Positions 54,538 to 64,000 of a DNA stretch of 64,000 nucleotides are shown piece after piece. The stretch's first letter is position 1. Every line of letters begins with the position of its first letter. The notes under the pieces are model-generated. The model was not told the DNA's origin. It saw only the letters and a list, made by a program, of their open reading frames with translations, and ran no database searches. A program made the translations under genes and the position numbers. Origin of the DNA: Grimontia celer (GTDB lineage Bacteria; Pseudomonadota; Gammaproteobacteria; Enterobacterales; Vibrionaceae); the NCBI RefSeq assembly GCF_900055185.1, contig NZ_FIZX01000003.1, positions 1 to 64,000 of the forward strand, in the 5' to 3' direction.

Positions 54538-57500
54538 AGAGAGCTTTTCTTTGCTTACTGTTACTACACGTTATTCCTATGTCTGTATGGGCGAATCAAT
54601 TGTATTTCCCGGGACCTGCACAGTCTGTGGTTAACACTTCCTCAAAGCTAGATATGACTGGCTATGGACAATTGATTTATCCAGGGAAAAGAGACTTTGA
54701 AGTCGGTTTTTCTGAATTTCAGTGGCGTTGGGGTTTTTTACATTGTTCCGATTTGACTGATAGTTTCGAATGTAATGAGGCTCCTGGCTTCAGAGTTCCT
54801 GACCCCAATTTACCTCCTTTATCAGGTGAACTGGATAACATTTCCCTTCCAGATGACTGGCCACAGCCTTGGCCAGGTGACTGGCCATCAAACACCTACT
54901 ATGTGAGTCAGTCTGATCCGAGCTTCAAAATCGTGAGAATTCCTCAAAATGGGGTTCTGTACCTTGAGTCAGGAACCTATTATTTTGGGCATGTGGAGCT
55001 AGGACAGTATGCTCGCATACATATTTCAGGTGATGTTGAGTTACATGTAAACAGTTTCAAAACGGCTAACAACGCAAAAGTTAACGTTGATGATAATGGG
55101 CTTCCAACTGACCATAAGCTAGTAATTTGGTCGCGAGGTACGGATGCCTCCGCAGCGGGCTATGCAGTACAACTTGGAGCAGATTCTGACACCAGTGCAT
55201 TTATTTATTCATCCGATACCGTAAAGCTCGCGGGGTCTTTATCGGCTGGTGATGACATCACTCGGTTATGGGGTGGAGTAACTGCAAAGCTACTCAGCAT
55301 GGCTGATCAAAGTGAAATTGTTTATACAGAACCTGATAGTTATGAACTTCGCCTGAGCCCCACTCAAAGTCAGTCAGATACTTGCTCGAGAATCCCTATA
55401 ACGTTCAATGTTACGAATGACAAAGGGGAAGTTCTTAGGAATATTTCAGGAGATCTGACTGCCAAGGCTCTAAATTTTAGGGATACAGCATGCTGGGCCA
55501 CTAGTGAAAACGGGGTATGTTCGAATGGCCCAGATAAAACCGTTGTTTTACGCTCAGGGAGTACCAGACTCTGGCTACAAAACAAAGCCATCGGAACTGT
55601 CAACGCAGAAGCTACTTTTACCTCAAATGAAACCGGCGAGCTAAAATCCGAGCAAGGTAATTACACTTTTACTGCTGGTGGGTTCCGCTTCTCTCCTTCG
55701 CCATTAAAAATGGTGGCAGGTAAACCGGAGAAGTTAACCATTGAAGCAATTTATGGCGATTGTGACCCAACGCCTATCCCTGAATATGAGGGGAGAAAAC
55801 AACTGAGTGTTGGGAATGCCAGCTATCAGCAACCCAACTACACCTCCACAGGAGCACCACATAAACCATCGGTAAATGGAACTGTCGGTGAGCAAACCAT
55901 CGAAGTGGAGTTTTCTAAAGGCGTAGCAACAGATGCTCTGACCTTAAATTATTCTGATGCAGGTGTGCTCTCTATTCCCATCTCTGAAGTTCAAAGTGCA
56001 AATGCTGCTGGTAGCGATAGCGCCACTGAAGTTGAAGAAGATTCGAATGGTGTTGAAAGTAGGCAATTGAATGGGGATGTCTCTCTGCATGCGCGCCCAT
56101 ATACTTTTGCTGTTTGCGGCAGCTTACCTTCACTCTCAGATGTGTCGAATCAGAAAGCTTTTATCAAAGCGGGTGACCCGTTTACCGTCACATTGAAACC
56201 TGTTGTGTGGCAAAGCGGAGATTTGACAGGGGCCGCACTGACCAATGGGAGCGTTGTATCGCTTAAACCAAATTTCTGTAATCGTTCACCAACGCCGAGC
56301 TTTTGGCACCAGAAAGCGCCTGACGCCACAGTAACTTTGGATGAAACAGCCTATGTCGTCACGCCAGTTGACGGAAGCAATGCAGCGATAACTGGCATTG
56401 TTCCTCTTACGCATACAGAAACGAATAATGCGGGTGATGTTAACAATGTTCGTTATCGATTTGCGGATATTTCAGTTGATGAAGTCGGCGCATTTGGAGT
56501 TCGTTCAAAGCTGGCAGCAAATTACCTCGATATGACAGTCAATCCAGGTGAAAGGCCATTAGGACGTCTTTATCCCTCCCACTTTTCTGTTTCTGGCAGT
56601 TTGACTTCTGCTATCACTGCCAGTGAAGACAGTGGTGGCGATGGGTTTACTTACCTCAATCAGCCTTTCGATGGTCAATACACGATTTATGCGATGACGG
56701 CCAATAATAGGGCGGTCAAGAATTACCATTTACTTGGCGACGCTTACAAAGCTGAATTTGAGGATTGGGTAATTAACCCAACTTCGACCAATCCGGTTGT
56801 TGGCCAAGACCTCTCTGAGCGTTGGGTGAGGGCAGGGAAAACAGGCTGGAAGGCTGGAAGTGATGGTACGAGCCAGTTATCGCTTAATTCGGAACGCATG
56901 ATCCTAGAAAAAGGAAACGCGCCTGAACGACCTTTTGACCCGCTGCACTTTGCGGTTGGGGTGATCAAAGACGATATCGATAACACCGGCTTCATCTATT
57001 GCGACGTTCAAAATGTCGCGGGGTGCGAGACCAAGGTTGTCAGGCCTGTTAGTGGTGATAGACCATCAATAGATGGTGCCGAATTTTCTTCGGGTGAATT
57101 TATGTTTGGCCGGATGCGCATGGAAGGATTTACTGAAACCCAAGATCTTTCGCGTGAACAAAAGATGCCTGTCGTAGTCGAAGTCTTTAATGGTCAGCGT
57201 TTTTTCACCAATACACGAGATAATGCATCAGAAATATCGACCGATATTGGTGAGAAAGAAGTGCTATTCAGCAGTACCAGCGAAGAAGCCAACCGTGCCC
57301 AGATTTTCTTGCGCGATAGCGCCAACCACACCATAACGAAGAAAACTGTCGAAAATGGCCGCTCCGAGTTTGTCGTGAAGGCTCCGGTTCAAAATGGCAA
57401 TTTAAACCGGGAGCAGTTCCGTTACTGGCAGAGGCTTGATAGGGCGATCGGCAGCGCTGCACCACAAGCCTGGTTGCAACATAATTGGCAGGGTACGCAA

Positions 57501-57602
57501 TTTGATGATGATCCCAGCGCTATAGGAACCTTTGGGTTTTATCGGGGAAGTGATCGTGTCATCTATAAAGGTGAAAAAAACATCACATTGACAGGGGAAT
57601 GA
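54534..57602 (+). CDS. mshQ: MSHA biogenesis protein MshQ, large secreted/tip-associated protein
   Basis: A 1022 aa protein with a Sec signal peptide (~1-20, ...VIPMSVWA) and a mostly beta-rich mature part with many NG, GD and disulfide-capable cysteine pairs. The C-terminal half (~530-1022) resembles the DUF6701-type region of MshQ proteins. Its length and place, last in the msh operon and overlapping mshP by 4 nt, match MshQ. It is AT-richer and less conserved-looking than its neighbours, as expected for an exposed, fast-evolving adhesin-like protein. A tip-adhesin role is suggested by analogy with PilY1; no adhesive domain is recognised directly. Confidence 0.82.
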   Translation: MKRAFLCLLLLHVIPMSVWANQLYFPGPAQSVVNTSSKLDMTGYGQLIYPGKRDFEVGFSEFQWRWGFLHCSDLTDSFECNEAPGFRVPDPNLPPLSGELDNISLPDDWPQPWPGDWPSNTYYVSQSDPSFKIVRIPQNGVLYLESGTYYFGHVELGQYARIHISGDVELHVNSFKTANNAKVNVDDNGLPTDHKLVIWSRGTDASAAGYAVQLGADSDTSAFIYSSDTVKLAGSLSAGDDITRLWGGVTAKLLSMADQSEIVYTEPDSYELRLSPTQSQSDTCSRIPITFNVTNDKGEVLRNISGDLTAKALNFRDTACWATSENGVCSNGPDKTVVLRSGSTRLWLQNKAIGTVNAEATFTSNETGELKSEQGNYTFTAGGFRFSPSPLKMVAGKPEKLTIEAIYGDCDPTPIPEYEGRKQLSVGNASYQQPNYTSTGAPHKPSVNGTVGEQTIEVEFSKGVATDALTLNYSDAGVLSIPISEVQSANAAGSDSATEVEEDSNGVESRQLNGDVSLHARPYTFAVCGSLPSLSDVSNQKAFIKAGDPFTVTLKPVVWQSGDLTGAALTNGSVVSLKPNFCNRSPTPSFWHQKAPDATVTLDETAYVVTPVDGSNAAITGIVPLTHTETNNAGDVNNVRYRFADISVDEVGAFGVRSKLAANYLDMTVNPGERPLGRLYPSHFSVSGSLTSAITASEDSGGDGFTYLNQPFDGQYTIYAMTANNRAVKNYHLLGDAYKAEFEDWVINPTSTNPVVGQDLSERWVRAGKTGWKAGSDGTSQLSLNSERMILEKGNAPERPFDPLHFAVGVIKDDIDNTGFIYCDVQNVAGCETKVVRPVSGDRPSIDGAEFSSGEFMFGRMRMEGFTETQDLSREQKMPVVVEVFNGQRFFTNTRDNASEISTDIGEKEVLFSSTSEEANRAQIFLRDSANHTITKKTVENGRSEFVVKAPVQNGNLNREQFRYWQRLDRAIGSAAPQAWLQHNWQGTQFDDDPSAIGTFGFYRGSDRVIYKGEKNITLTGE

Positions 57603-57709
57603 AAAAAAAGACAGATCTCATTCAGGTTTGTAGATCATCACCTTGCCGCGCCCCGTCAGCGTTGGTACATTTAGCGGAATTTGAAGAATTTTAACGCTTG
57701 CAGGATTAA

Positions 57710-58762
<1,053 letters not shown>

Positions 58763-58794
58763 TCTTCTTCCATCAACAAACAGGTTGTAACTGA

Positions 58795-59718
58795 ATGAAA
58801 CCAATTTTTGGCCGTGGGCCATCGCTACAATTACGCCTGTTCTTCGCTCTTTTAATATCAGCCAGCCTCATGCTGGCTGATAGTCGTTTGGGTGCTTTCA
58901 CTAATTTCCGTTATTTGTTGAACTCGCTGGTGGCACCGCTGCAATACGCATCAAATGTACCACGTGATCTGCTCGATAACGTCTTCCGTCAGTTCACCTC
59001 GCACCAACAGCTGTTGATTGATAACACCAAGCTCAAAGAAGAAGTGCTGCTGCTGCGAAGCGGACAGTTGATCCTGGATCAACTAGAGCAAGAAAATCGG
59101 CGTTTGCGCGAGCTGCTGGGCTCACCGTTTGTGCGTGACGAACGGAAGATGGTAGCGGAAGTAATGGCGGTAGACTCTGACCCTTACAAGCATCAGGTGA
59201 TGATTGATAAAGGGCGCACAAACGGTGTGTACGAAGGCCAACCAGTGATTAACGAGCGCGGTATTGTGGGGCAAGTTTCCTACGTAGGCGCGCACAACAG
59301 CCGCGTATTGCTAATCACTGACCCAACCCATGCGATTCCGGTACAGGTGGTGCGCAACGATATTCGTGTTATCGCTTCAGGTCGCGGTGACAACGACAAT
59401 ATCCAACTGGAAAACATTCCAAGCAGCACGGACATTGAACCTAGCGACATGCTGGTCACGTCTGGCTTGGGTGGTGTATTCCCTGAAGGTTATCCGGTGG
59501 CGAAGGTCACGTCGTTCTCTTTCGACAATAAGCGCCCGTTCGCGCAAGTGGATGCTAAACCAGAAGTACAGTTTGACCGTTTGCGATACCTATTGCTGGT
59601 GTGGCCAACTGACGTCGAGAAAAAAGAAGTGGTTGAAGGGGAAGAGCCAGCACCTGCAAGTGAAGAGGCCCAACCTTCAACGACCGAAGAACAAACCGAA
59701 GAGGTAAGCAATGGCTAA
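58795..59718 (+). CDS. mreC: Rod shape-determining protein MreC
   Basis: A 307 aa bitopic protein with an inner-membrane helix (~13-32), a coiled coil (~70-108) and periplasmic beta domains (~120-275) with the family string MIDKGRTNGVYEGQPVI and GLGGVFPEGYPVAKV. The acidic, glutamate-rich C-terminal tail (~280-307) is low complexity. It links MreB to the cell-wall enzymes. It overlaps mreD by 8 nt. Confidence 0.96.
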   Translation: MKPIFGRGPSLQLRLFFALLISASLMLADSRLGAFTNFRYLLNSLVAPLQYASNVPRDLLDNVFRQFTSHQQLLIDNTKLKEEVLLLRSGQLILDQLEQENRRLRELLGSPFVRDERKMVAEVMAVDSDPYKHQVMIDKGRTNGVYEGQPVINERGIVGQVSYVGAHNSRVLLITDPTHAIPVQVVRNDIRVIASGRGDNDNIQLENIPSSTDIEPSDMLVTSGLGGVFPEGYPVAKVTSFSFDNKRPFAQVDAKPEVQFDRLRYLLLVWPTDVEKKEVVEGEEPAPASEEAQPSTTEEQTEEVSNG

Positions 59719-60199
59719 TTCAAGCATGCGTGGCCGTGCGCTTATCTGGCTGTCGTTTATTATCGCACTGATCCTTCAGGCCGCGCCGTGGCCTGGTGAG
59801 CTGGCACCTTTCCGCCCGTCTTGGGTGTTGTTGGTGGCTTTCTATTGGGTATTGGCACTGCCACACCGCGTGAATGTCGGTACGGCATTGGTAGTCGGTT
59901 TGCTCTGGGATTTGATGCTGGGCTCCACACTCGGTGTGCGCGGCTTGATGATGTCAGTGCTGGTTTATATTGTCGCACTGAACTTTCAGATGCTGCGTAA
60001 TATGTCGCTCTGGCAACAGGCAGCACTCTTGTCTTTGCTTACTTTGGCAGGAAAAGTGCTAGAGTTTTGGGCGGAGTACTTGGTATCCAATGTGCAGTTC
60101 GATCCCGCGCAGCTTTGGGCAGGTCTGCTTAACTTCTTATTATGGCCTTGGCTGTTTTTGCTGCTGCGACGGGTGCGCCGTCAGTTTTCGATTAAGTAA
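59711..60199 (+). CDS. mreD: Rod shape-determining protein MreD
   Basis: A 162 aa integral membrane protein with about five helices, matching E. coli MreD in length. Characteristic strings are AAPWPGELAPFRPSWVLLV and GLLWDLMLGSTLGVRGL. It is the third member of the elongation complex encoded by mreBCD. It starts inside the end of mreC. Confidence 0.95.
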   Translation: MANSSMRGRALIWLSFIIALILQAAPWPGELAPFRPSWVLLVAFYWVLALPHRVNVGTALVVGLLWDLMLGSTLGVRGLMMSVLVYIVALNFQMLRNMSLWQQAALLSLLTLAGKVLEFWAEYLVSNVQFDPAQLWAGLLNFLLWPWLFLLLRRVRRQFSIK

Positions 60200-60211
60200 T
60201 CTGGAGAAATC

Positions 60212-60799
60212 ATGGCAGATCTTCAACTTTATCTCGCGTCTGCCTCACCTCGCAGAAAGGCGCTGCTGGAACAACTCTCTGTCCAGTTTGAGATTTTACG
60301 TGTTGACGTTGAAGAACAGCGCCAGCCTCATGAACAAGCGGCGGACTATGTCCGCCGTTTATCCCTCGATAAGGCAAAAGCCGGCGTGGATGTCGCGCCT
60401 ATCGACCTGCCAGTGCTGGGCTCAGACACCATCGTTGTCTGTGACGGTAAGGTATTGGAAAAGCCCGCAGACCTCGATGCTTCGCGCACCATGCTACGAC
60501 AGTTGTCTGATCGTCAACATCAGGTGATGACAGCTGTCACGCTGGCAGATCGGAACCATTCTCTGACCACACTGGTCACAACCAATGTATGGTTTAAACC
60601 TCTGAGTGATGAAGAAATCGAGACCTATTGGAATAGCGGTGAGCCCTGTGATAAAGCGGGAAGCTATGCCATTCAGGGGTTGGGTGGTCGGTTCGTGACC
60701 CGAATTGACGGCAGTTATCATGCTGTGGTCGGTCTGCCACTTTACGAAACAGATACTCTGTTAAAAGAATTCCAAAAATTACGCGGTAAAAACCTATGA
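60212..60799 (+). CDS. Maf-family nucleotide pyrophosphatase (YhdE type)
   Basis: A 195 aa Maf/HAM1-fold enzyme that hydrolyses noncanonical or methylated nucleoside triphosphates. The signature [15 protein letters not shown] opens it. [16 protein letters not shown] supplies the catalytic acid (~71), and [14 protein letters not shown] closes the active site. By position in mreBCD-maf-rng it corresponds to E. coli YhdE, which prefers dTTP and UTP; substrate here is inferred. It overlaps rng by 4 nt. Confidence 0.93.
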   Translation: MADLQLYLASASPRRKALLEQLSVQFEILRVDVEEQRQPHEQAADYVRRLSLDKAKAGVDVAPIDLPVLGSDTIVVCDGKVLEKPADLDASRTMLRQLSDRQHQVMTAVTLADRNHSLTTLVTTNVWFKPLSDEEIETYWNSGEPCDKAGSYAIQGLGGRFVTRIDGSYHAVVGLPLYETDTLLKEFQKLRGKNL

Positions 60800-62265
60800 A
60801 CGCAGAGTTATTGATTAACGTGACGCCTTCAGAAACCCGGGTCGCCATGATTGAAGCGGGTAATCTACAGGAAGTGCATATTGAGCGCGAAGCGAAGCGC
60901 GGCATTGTCGGCAACATTTACAAAGGCAAAGTGAGCCGCGTACTTCCAGGTATGCAGGCAGCTTTTGTTGATATCGGTCTGGATAAGGCGGCGTTCCTGC
61001 ACGCCTCAGATATCGTTCCTCACACCGAATGTGTGGCCGAAAACGAAAAGCAACAGTTCCAGGTGCGCGATATTTCTGAGCTAGTCCGCCAGGGGCAGGA
61101 TATCGTGGTACAGGTGGTGAAAGACCCTCTGGGTACTAAAGGCGCGCGTCTGACCACAGACATCACCTTACCCTCGCGCTACTTGGTGTTTATGCCGGGG
61201 GCGGCACATGTGGGCGTGTCTCAGCGTATTGAAAGTGAAGAAGAACGCGAGCGCCTTAAGAGCATCGTGTCTGACTACTGTGATGACCTCGGCGGCTTCA
61301 TTATCCGCACCGCGGCAGAAGGCGCATCGGATCAGGAAATGGCTCAGGATGCGGCTTTTCTAAAACGTCTTTGGAACAAGGTGCTGGAGCGTCGTGCCAA
61401 GCGTCCTTCCAAGTCGATGCTTTATGGCGAGTTAGGTTTGGCCCAGCGTATTTTGCGTGATTTCGTTGGTACTGAGCTCAATATTATCCGTGTTGATTCC
61501 CGCACAGCGATGGAAGCACTTCGCGAATTTACTGAAGAGTTTGTGCCAGAGCTATCTGACAAGCTTGAGCTCTACACCGGCGAGCAGCCAATCTTCGATA
61601 TGTATGACACCGAGAATGAAATTCAGCGCTCACTTGATCGTAAAGTGGAGCTGAAATCTGGTGGCTACCTGATTATCGACCAAACCGAAGCCATGACCAC
61701 GGTGGACATCAACACCGGCGCGTTTGTGGGTCGACGTAACCTTGAAGAGACCATCTTCAACACCAACACCGAAGCTACCCGTGCCATTGCGCGCCAGCTT
61801 CGTCTTCGTAACCTCGGTGGCATTATCATCATCGACTTTATCGATATGAGCTCGGAAGAACACCGTCAGCGCGTATTGCAGTCACTTGAGCAAGCGCTGT
61901 CGAAAGATCGCGTGAAAACCAACATCAATGGCTTCACTCAACTTGGTCTGGTGGAGATGACCCGTAAGCGCACCCGTGAAAGCATTGAGCACGTCCTTTG
62001 TGGCCAATGTCCTACTTGCGAAGGTCGTGGTTCAGTGAAGACGGTGGAAACGGTTTGCTACGAAATTTTGCGTGAAATTACCCGAGTGAACCGTGCGTAT
62101 GATGCTGACAAGTTTGTGGTGTATGCGTCACCGTCTGTAGGCGAAGCGCTCGAAGGTGAAGAATCGCATGCAGTTGCGGAGCTTGAAGTATTCATTGGTA
62201 AACAAGTAAAAGTGCATGTAGAGCCGCTGTATACCCAAGAGCAGTTTGATGTAGTGATGATGTAA
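60796..62265 (+). CDS. rng: Ribonuclease G
   Basis: Endoribonuclease of the RNase E/G family; it matures the 5' end of 16S rRNA and takes part in mRNA decay. The 489 aa length equals that of E. coli RNase G. An S1 domain (~38-125) is followed by the catalytic core with Asp304 (DINTG) and Asp347 (IIDFIDM), and the zinc-link CPTC at ~410. It lacks the long C-terminal scaffold of RNase E. It overlaps maf by 4 nt and belongs to the mre operon. Very secure. Confidence 0.97.
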   Translation: MNAELLINVTPSETRVAMIEAGNLQEVHIEREAKRGIVGNIYKGKVSRVLPGMQAAFVDIGLDKAAFLHASDIVPHTECVAENEKQQFQVRDISELVRQGQDIVVQVVKDPLGTKGARLTTDITLPSRYLVFMPGAAHVGVSQRIESEEERERLKSIVSDYCDDLGGFIIRTAAEGASDQEMAQDAAFLKRLWNKVLERRAKRPSKSMLYGELGLAQRILRDFVGTELNIIRVDSRTAMEALREFTEEFVPELSDKLELYTGEQPIFDMYDTENEIQRSLDRKVELKSGGYLIIDQTEAMTTVDINTGAFVGRRNLEETIFNTNTEATRAIARQLRLRNLGGIIIIDFIDMSSEEHRQRVLQSLEQALSKDRVKTNINGFTQLGLVEMTRKRTRESIEHVLCGQCPTCEGRGSVKTVETVCYEILREITRVNRAYDADKFVVYASPSVGEALEGEESHAVAELEVFIGKQVKVHVEPLYTQEQFDVVMM

Positions 62266-62282
62266 GCGAGACCGTTCTTTTA

Positions 62283-64000
62283 ATGGCGAAATTTGCTCAA
62301 CGCTTAGCAGTGACGGTGAAATGGCTTCTCGTTGTTTTACTGGTGTGTGCTGCGGTATTTACCGCGGCCATGCGTGTTGTATTGCCTAACTTGGATGCTG
62401 CTAAAGCGCCGATACAACGTTGGGCAAGTGACACCTCCGGCTTTACCATCGACTTTTCTACCTTCAAAGGGCACTGGCGTTATCTGGTGCCTTCATTGTC
62501 TTTACACGATCTGACACTCTCTACTGAAACTTCCCATCTGGAAATTCTGACAGCCGAAAGTATCGACATGCAGTTCGATCTCTGGGCAAGTCTCCAGCGC
62601 CGGAAGCCGACATTTTCCAATGTGACTATTACTGGCTTAAATGTCGATTTGACCCAATTACCAGAGCGTGACAATACAGGCAACGAAAGTCTGAAGTCTC
62701 AGTTGGAACGCCTGTTTCTGGTTGGGCTTGGGCAGTTTGCGATTCATGATGCCAAAGTCACTTTGCTGTCGCCGTCTGAAGAGCGCAAAACCATTGATAT
62801 TAACTCCCTGCTTTGGGACAACCGCGCAGGGACTCACCATGTTCAAGGTGTGGTGAGTGTTCAGGGCACATCACTCAATAAGCTTGATGTGCAGGGCGTG
62901 TTTACTGAACGTAACGGTTTGGGGTCACTTGATGGCGAGTTTTACCTCAAAGCGGATGATGTGTCGCTGAAAAGCTGGATCAGCAAATTCATTAATCCAG
63001 AGGTATCACTGGCAACGGCTAAAGTCGGTGGCGAAGCTTGGCTGACCGTCGAAAAAGGGAATGCGCGATCAGCCCTTATCAGCGTGAATAAGAGCGACAT
63101 TGCCTGGTTCCCCAATGCTCCTTCACTGCAAAGCCAGAAAAGCAGCACCCAATCGGTTCAGGTTCAGCGTGGACAACTTCTGATCGAACAATCTGGCGAA
63201 GGCTGGCATATCGCTACCGATAACTTCGCGATTAAAACTGATGGCAAACTGTGGCCCGAACCGAACTTGCGCGCAGATATCAGTGATGAAGCTTGGAGAG
63301 TTAACGCCAATTATTTCGATGTGGGCTTACTCCTTCCGTTGCGTGAACTGATTGCTTTGCCAGAGGGTGTTGAAGATGCTATCAGTGCTTTGTCTCCGGA
63401 AGGGATAGCGCAGGACATCCGCATCGAGCAGCCAAAAGGTGGAGAGGTTCGATATTCTGCCGCGCTGAAAAATGTCAGCTTCAACCATTGGAGCTACTTG
63501 CCAGAAGTTCACAAGCTGGACATGACACTTGCAGGCGTCGGCAAGAACGGCAAAGTCACGTTGGCCATGACAGACGACATCCTGCCGTATGGCGGCTTCT
63601 TTCAGGCGCCGCTCAATATTGAGCAGGGTGATGTAGTCGGCTACTGGCAGCTGCATGAAGATAGCGTCACTATTTGGTCTGACAGTGTGGCTGTTCGCTC
63701 ACCTCACCTTGATGTGATGGGTGAGTTTCGTTTGGATATCCCGTTTGATGAACGTAGTTCCTGGCTTGCGTTTTACGCCGAAGCCAGTCTGAACAATGCT
63801 GGGGAAACCTGGCGATACCTTCCTGCTTTAGCACTTGATGAAGAGCTTACCGACTACCTTTCTGCGGCGATTCGCGGCGGACAGGCTGATCACGCCAAAC
63901 TGGTATGGTACGGAGATTTTGAAACCTTCCCATACCTTGAGCATCAGGGGATTTTCCAAGCTTATGTGCCGCTTAAAAATGGACAGTTCAGCTTTGATAC
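62283..64000 (+). CDS. yhdP: YhdP family AsmA-like protein (5' part, runs off the window)
   Basis: An open frame from the ATG at 62283 to the window end without a stop, at least 572 codons. The product starts MAKFAQRLAVTVKWLLVVLL with one N-terminal helix (~13-33), then a periplasmic beta-rich stretch (FTIDFSTFKGHWRYLVPSLSL) typical of YhdP/DUF3971 proteins. These form long bridges that carry phospholipid to the outer membrane; E. coli YhdP is about 1266 aa. It follows rng by 17 bp, the same order as in E. coli. The ribosome site is weak, so translation may be coupled to rng. Confidence 0.9.
   Translation, partial: MAKFAQRLAVTVKWLLVVLLVCAAVFTAAMRVVLPNLDAAKAPIQRWASDTSGFTIDFSTFKGHWRYLVPSLSLHDLTLSTETSHLEILTAESIDMQFDLWASLQRRKPTFSNVTITGLNVDLTQLPERDNTGNESLKSQLERLFLVGLGQFAIHDAKVTLLSPSEERKTIDINSLLWDNRAGTHHVQGVVSVQGTSLNKLDVQGVFTERNGLGSLDGEFYLKADDVSLKSWISKFINPEVSLATAKVGGEAWLTVEKGNARSALISVNKSDIAWFPNAPSLQSQKSSTQSVQVQRGQLLIEQSGEGWHIATDNFAIKTDGKLWPEPNLRADISDEAWRVNANYFDVGLLLPLRELIALPEGVEDAISALSPEGIAQDIRIEQPKGGEVRYSAALKNVSFNHWSYLPEVHKLDMTLAGVGKNGKVTLAMTDDILPYGGFFQAPLNIEQGDVVGYWQLHEDSVTIWSDSVAVRSPHLDVMGEFRLDIPFDERSSWLAFYAEASLNNAGETWRYLPALALDEELTDYLSAAIRGGQADHAKLVWYGDFETFPYLEHQGIFQAYVPLKNGQFSFD

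Overview
This 64 kb window looks like a chromosomal segment of a gammaproteobacterium of the Vibrionaceae. It carries the end of an rRNA operon (23S, 5S, tRNA-Thr, 5S), then the order metA, cation/proton antiporter, metH, lysC, aminotransferase, PglL-like ligase, uvrA, galU. Further on come a LuxR-type regulator, ssb, csrD, the mannose-sensitive haemagglutinin (MSHA) type IV pilus operon, and mreBCD-maf-rng-yhdP. From general knowledge this is close to the Vibrio cholerae order metH-lysC-VC0392-VC0393-uvrA-galU-qstR-ssb-csrD-msh. The genus cannot be fixed from the sequence. Proteins resemble but are not identical to Vibrio ones, so a relative such as Grimontia, Enterovibrio or Salinivibrio is possible.

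1-14.7 kb is housekeeping: rRNA, methionine synthesis (metA and metH, both with MetJ-type boxes), lysine-regulated aspartokinase (lysC behind a lysine riboswitch) and excision repair (uvrA, with an SOS box). 15.9-37.3 kb is an accessory block lying between galU and the qstR-like gene, entirely on the minus strand. It reads as a Wzx/Wzy-type exopolysaccharide locus: WcaJ-type initiating transferase, outer-membrane barrel, short OPX protein, Wzc-type kinase, two glycosyltransferases, Wzy and Wzx. Woven into it are ATP sulfurylase (cysD, cysN), a DHH-family phosphoesterase, an SLC13-type anion permease and an NKWYS-family sulfotransferase. Together these suggest a dedicated sulfation module, so the product is probably a sulfated polysaccharide. 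Upstream in the same direction lie a type I secretion ABC transporter and adaptor with two paralogous 205-residue RTX calcium-binding proteins, probable secreted matrix or surface proteins.

37.6-64 kb returns to conserved genes: a CsgD/VpsT/QstR-like regulator, ssb, a LysR regulator, csrD with degenerate GGDEF/EAL domains, the MSHA operon (mshI to mshQ, with a single type IV prepilin gene where two, mshB and mshA, are usual), the rod-shape operon mreBCD with maf and rng, and the 5' part of yhdP, which runs off the window.

The most interesting points are the sulfation/exopolysaccharide locus with its built-in pAp-phosphatase candidate, a 266 bp nested inverted-repeat element inside that locus, the RTX pair with its exporter, and an SOS operator embedded in the apparent galU terminator.
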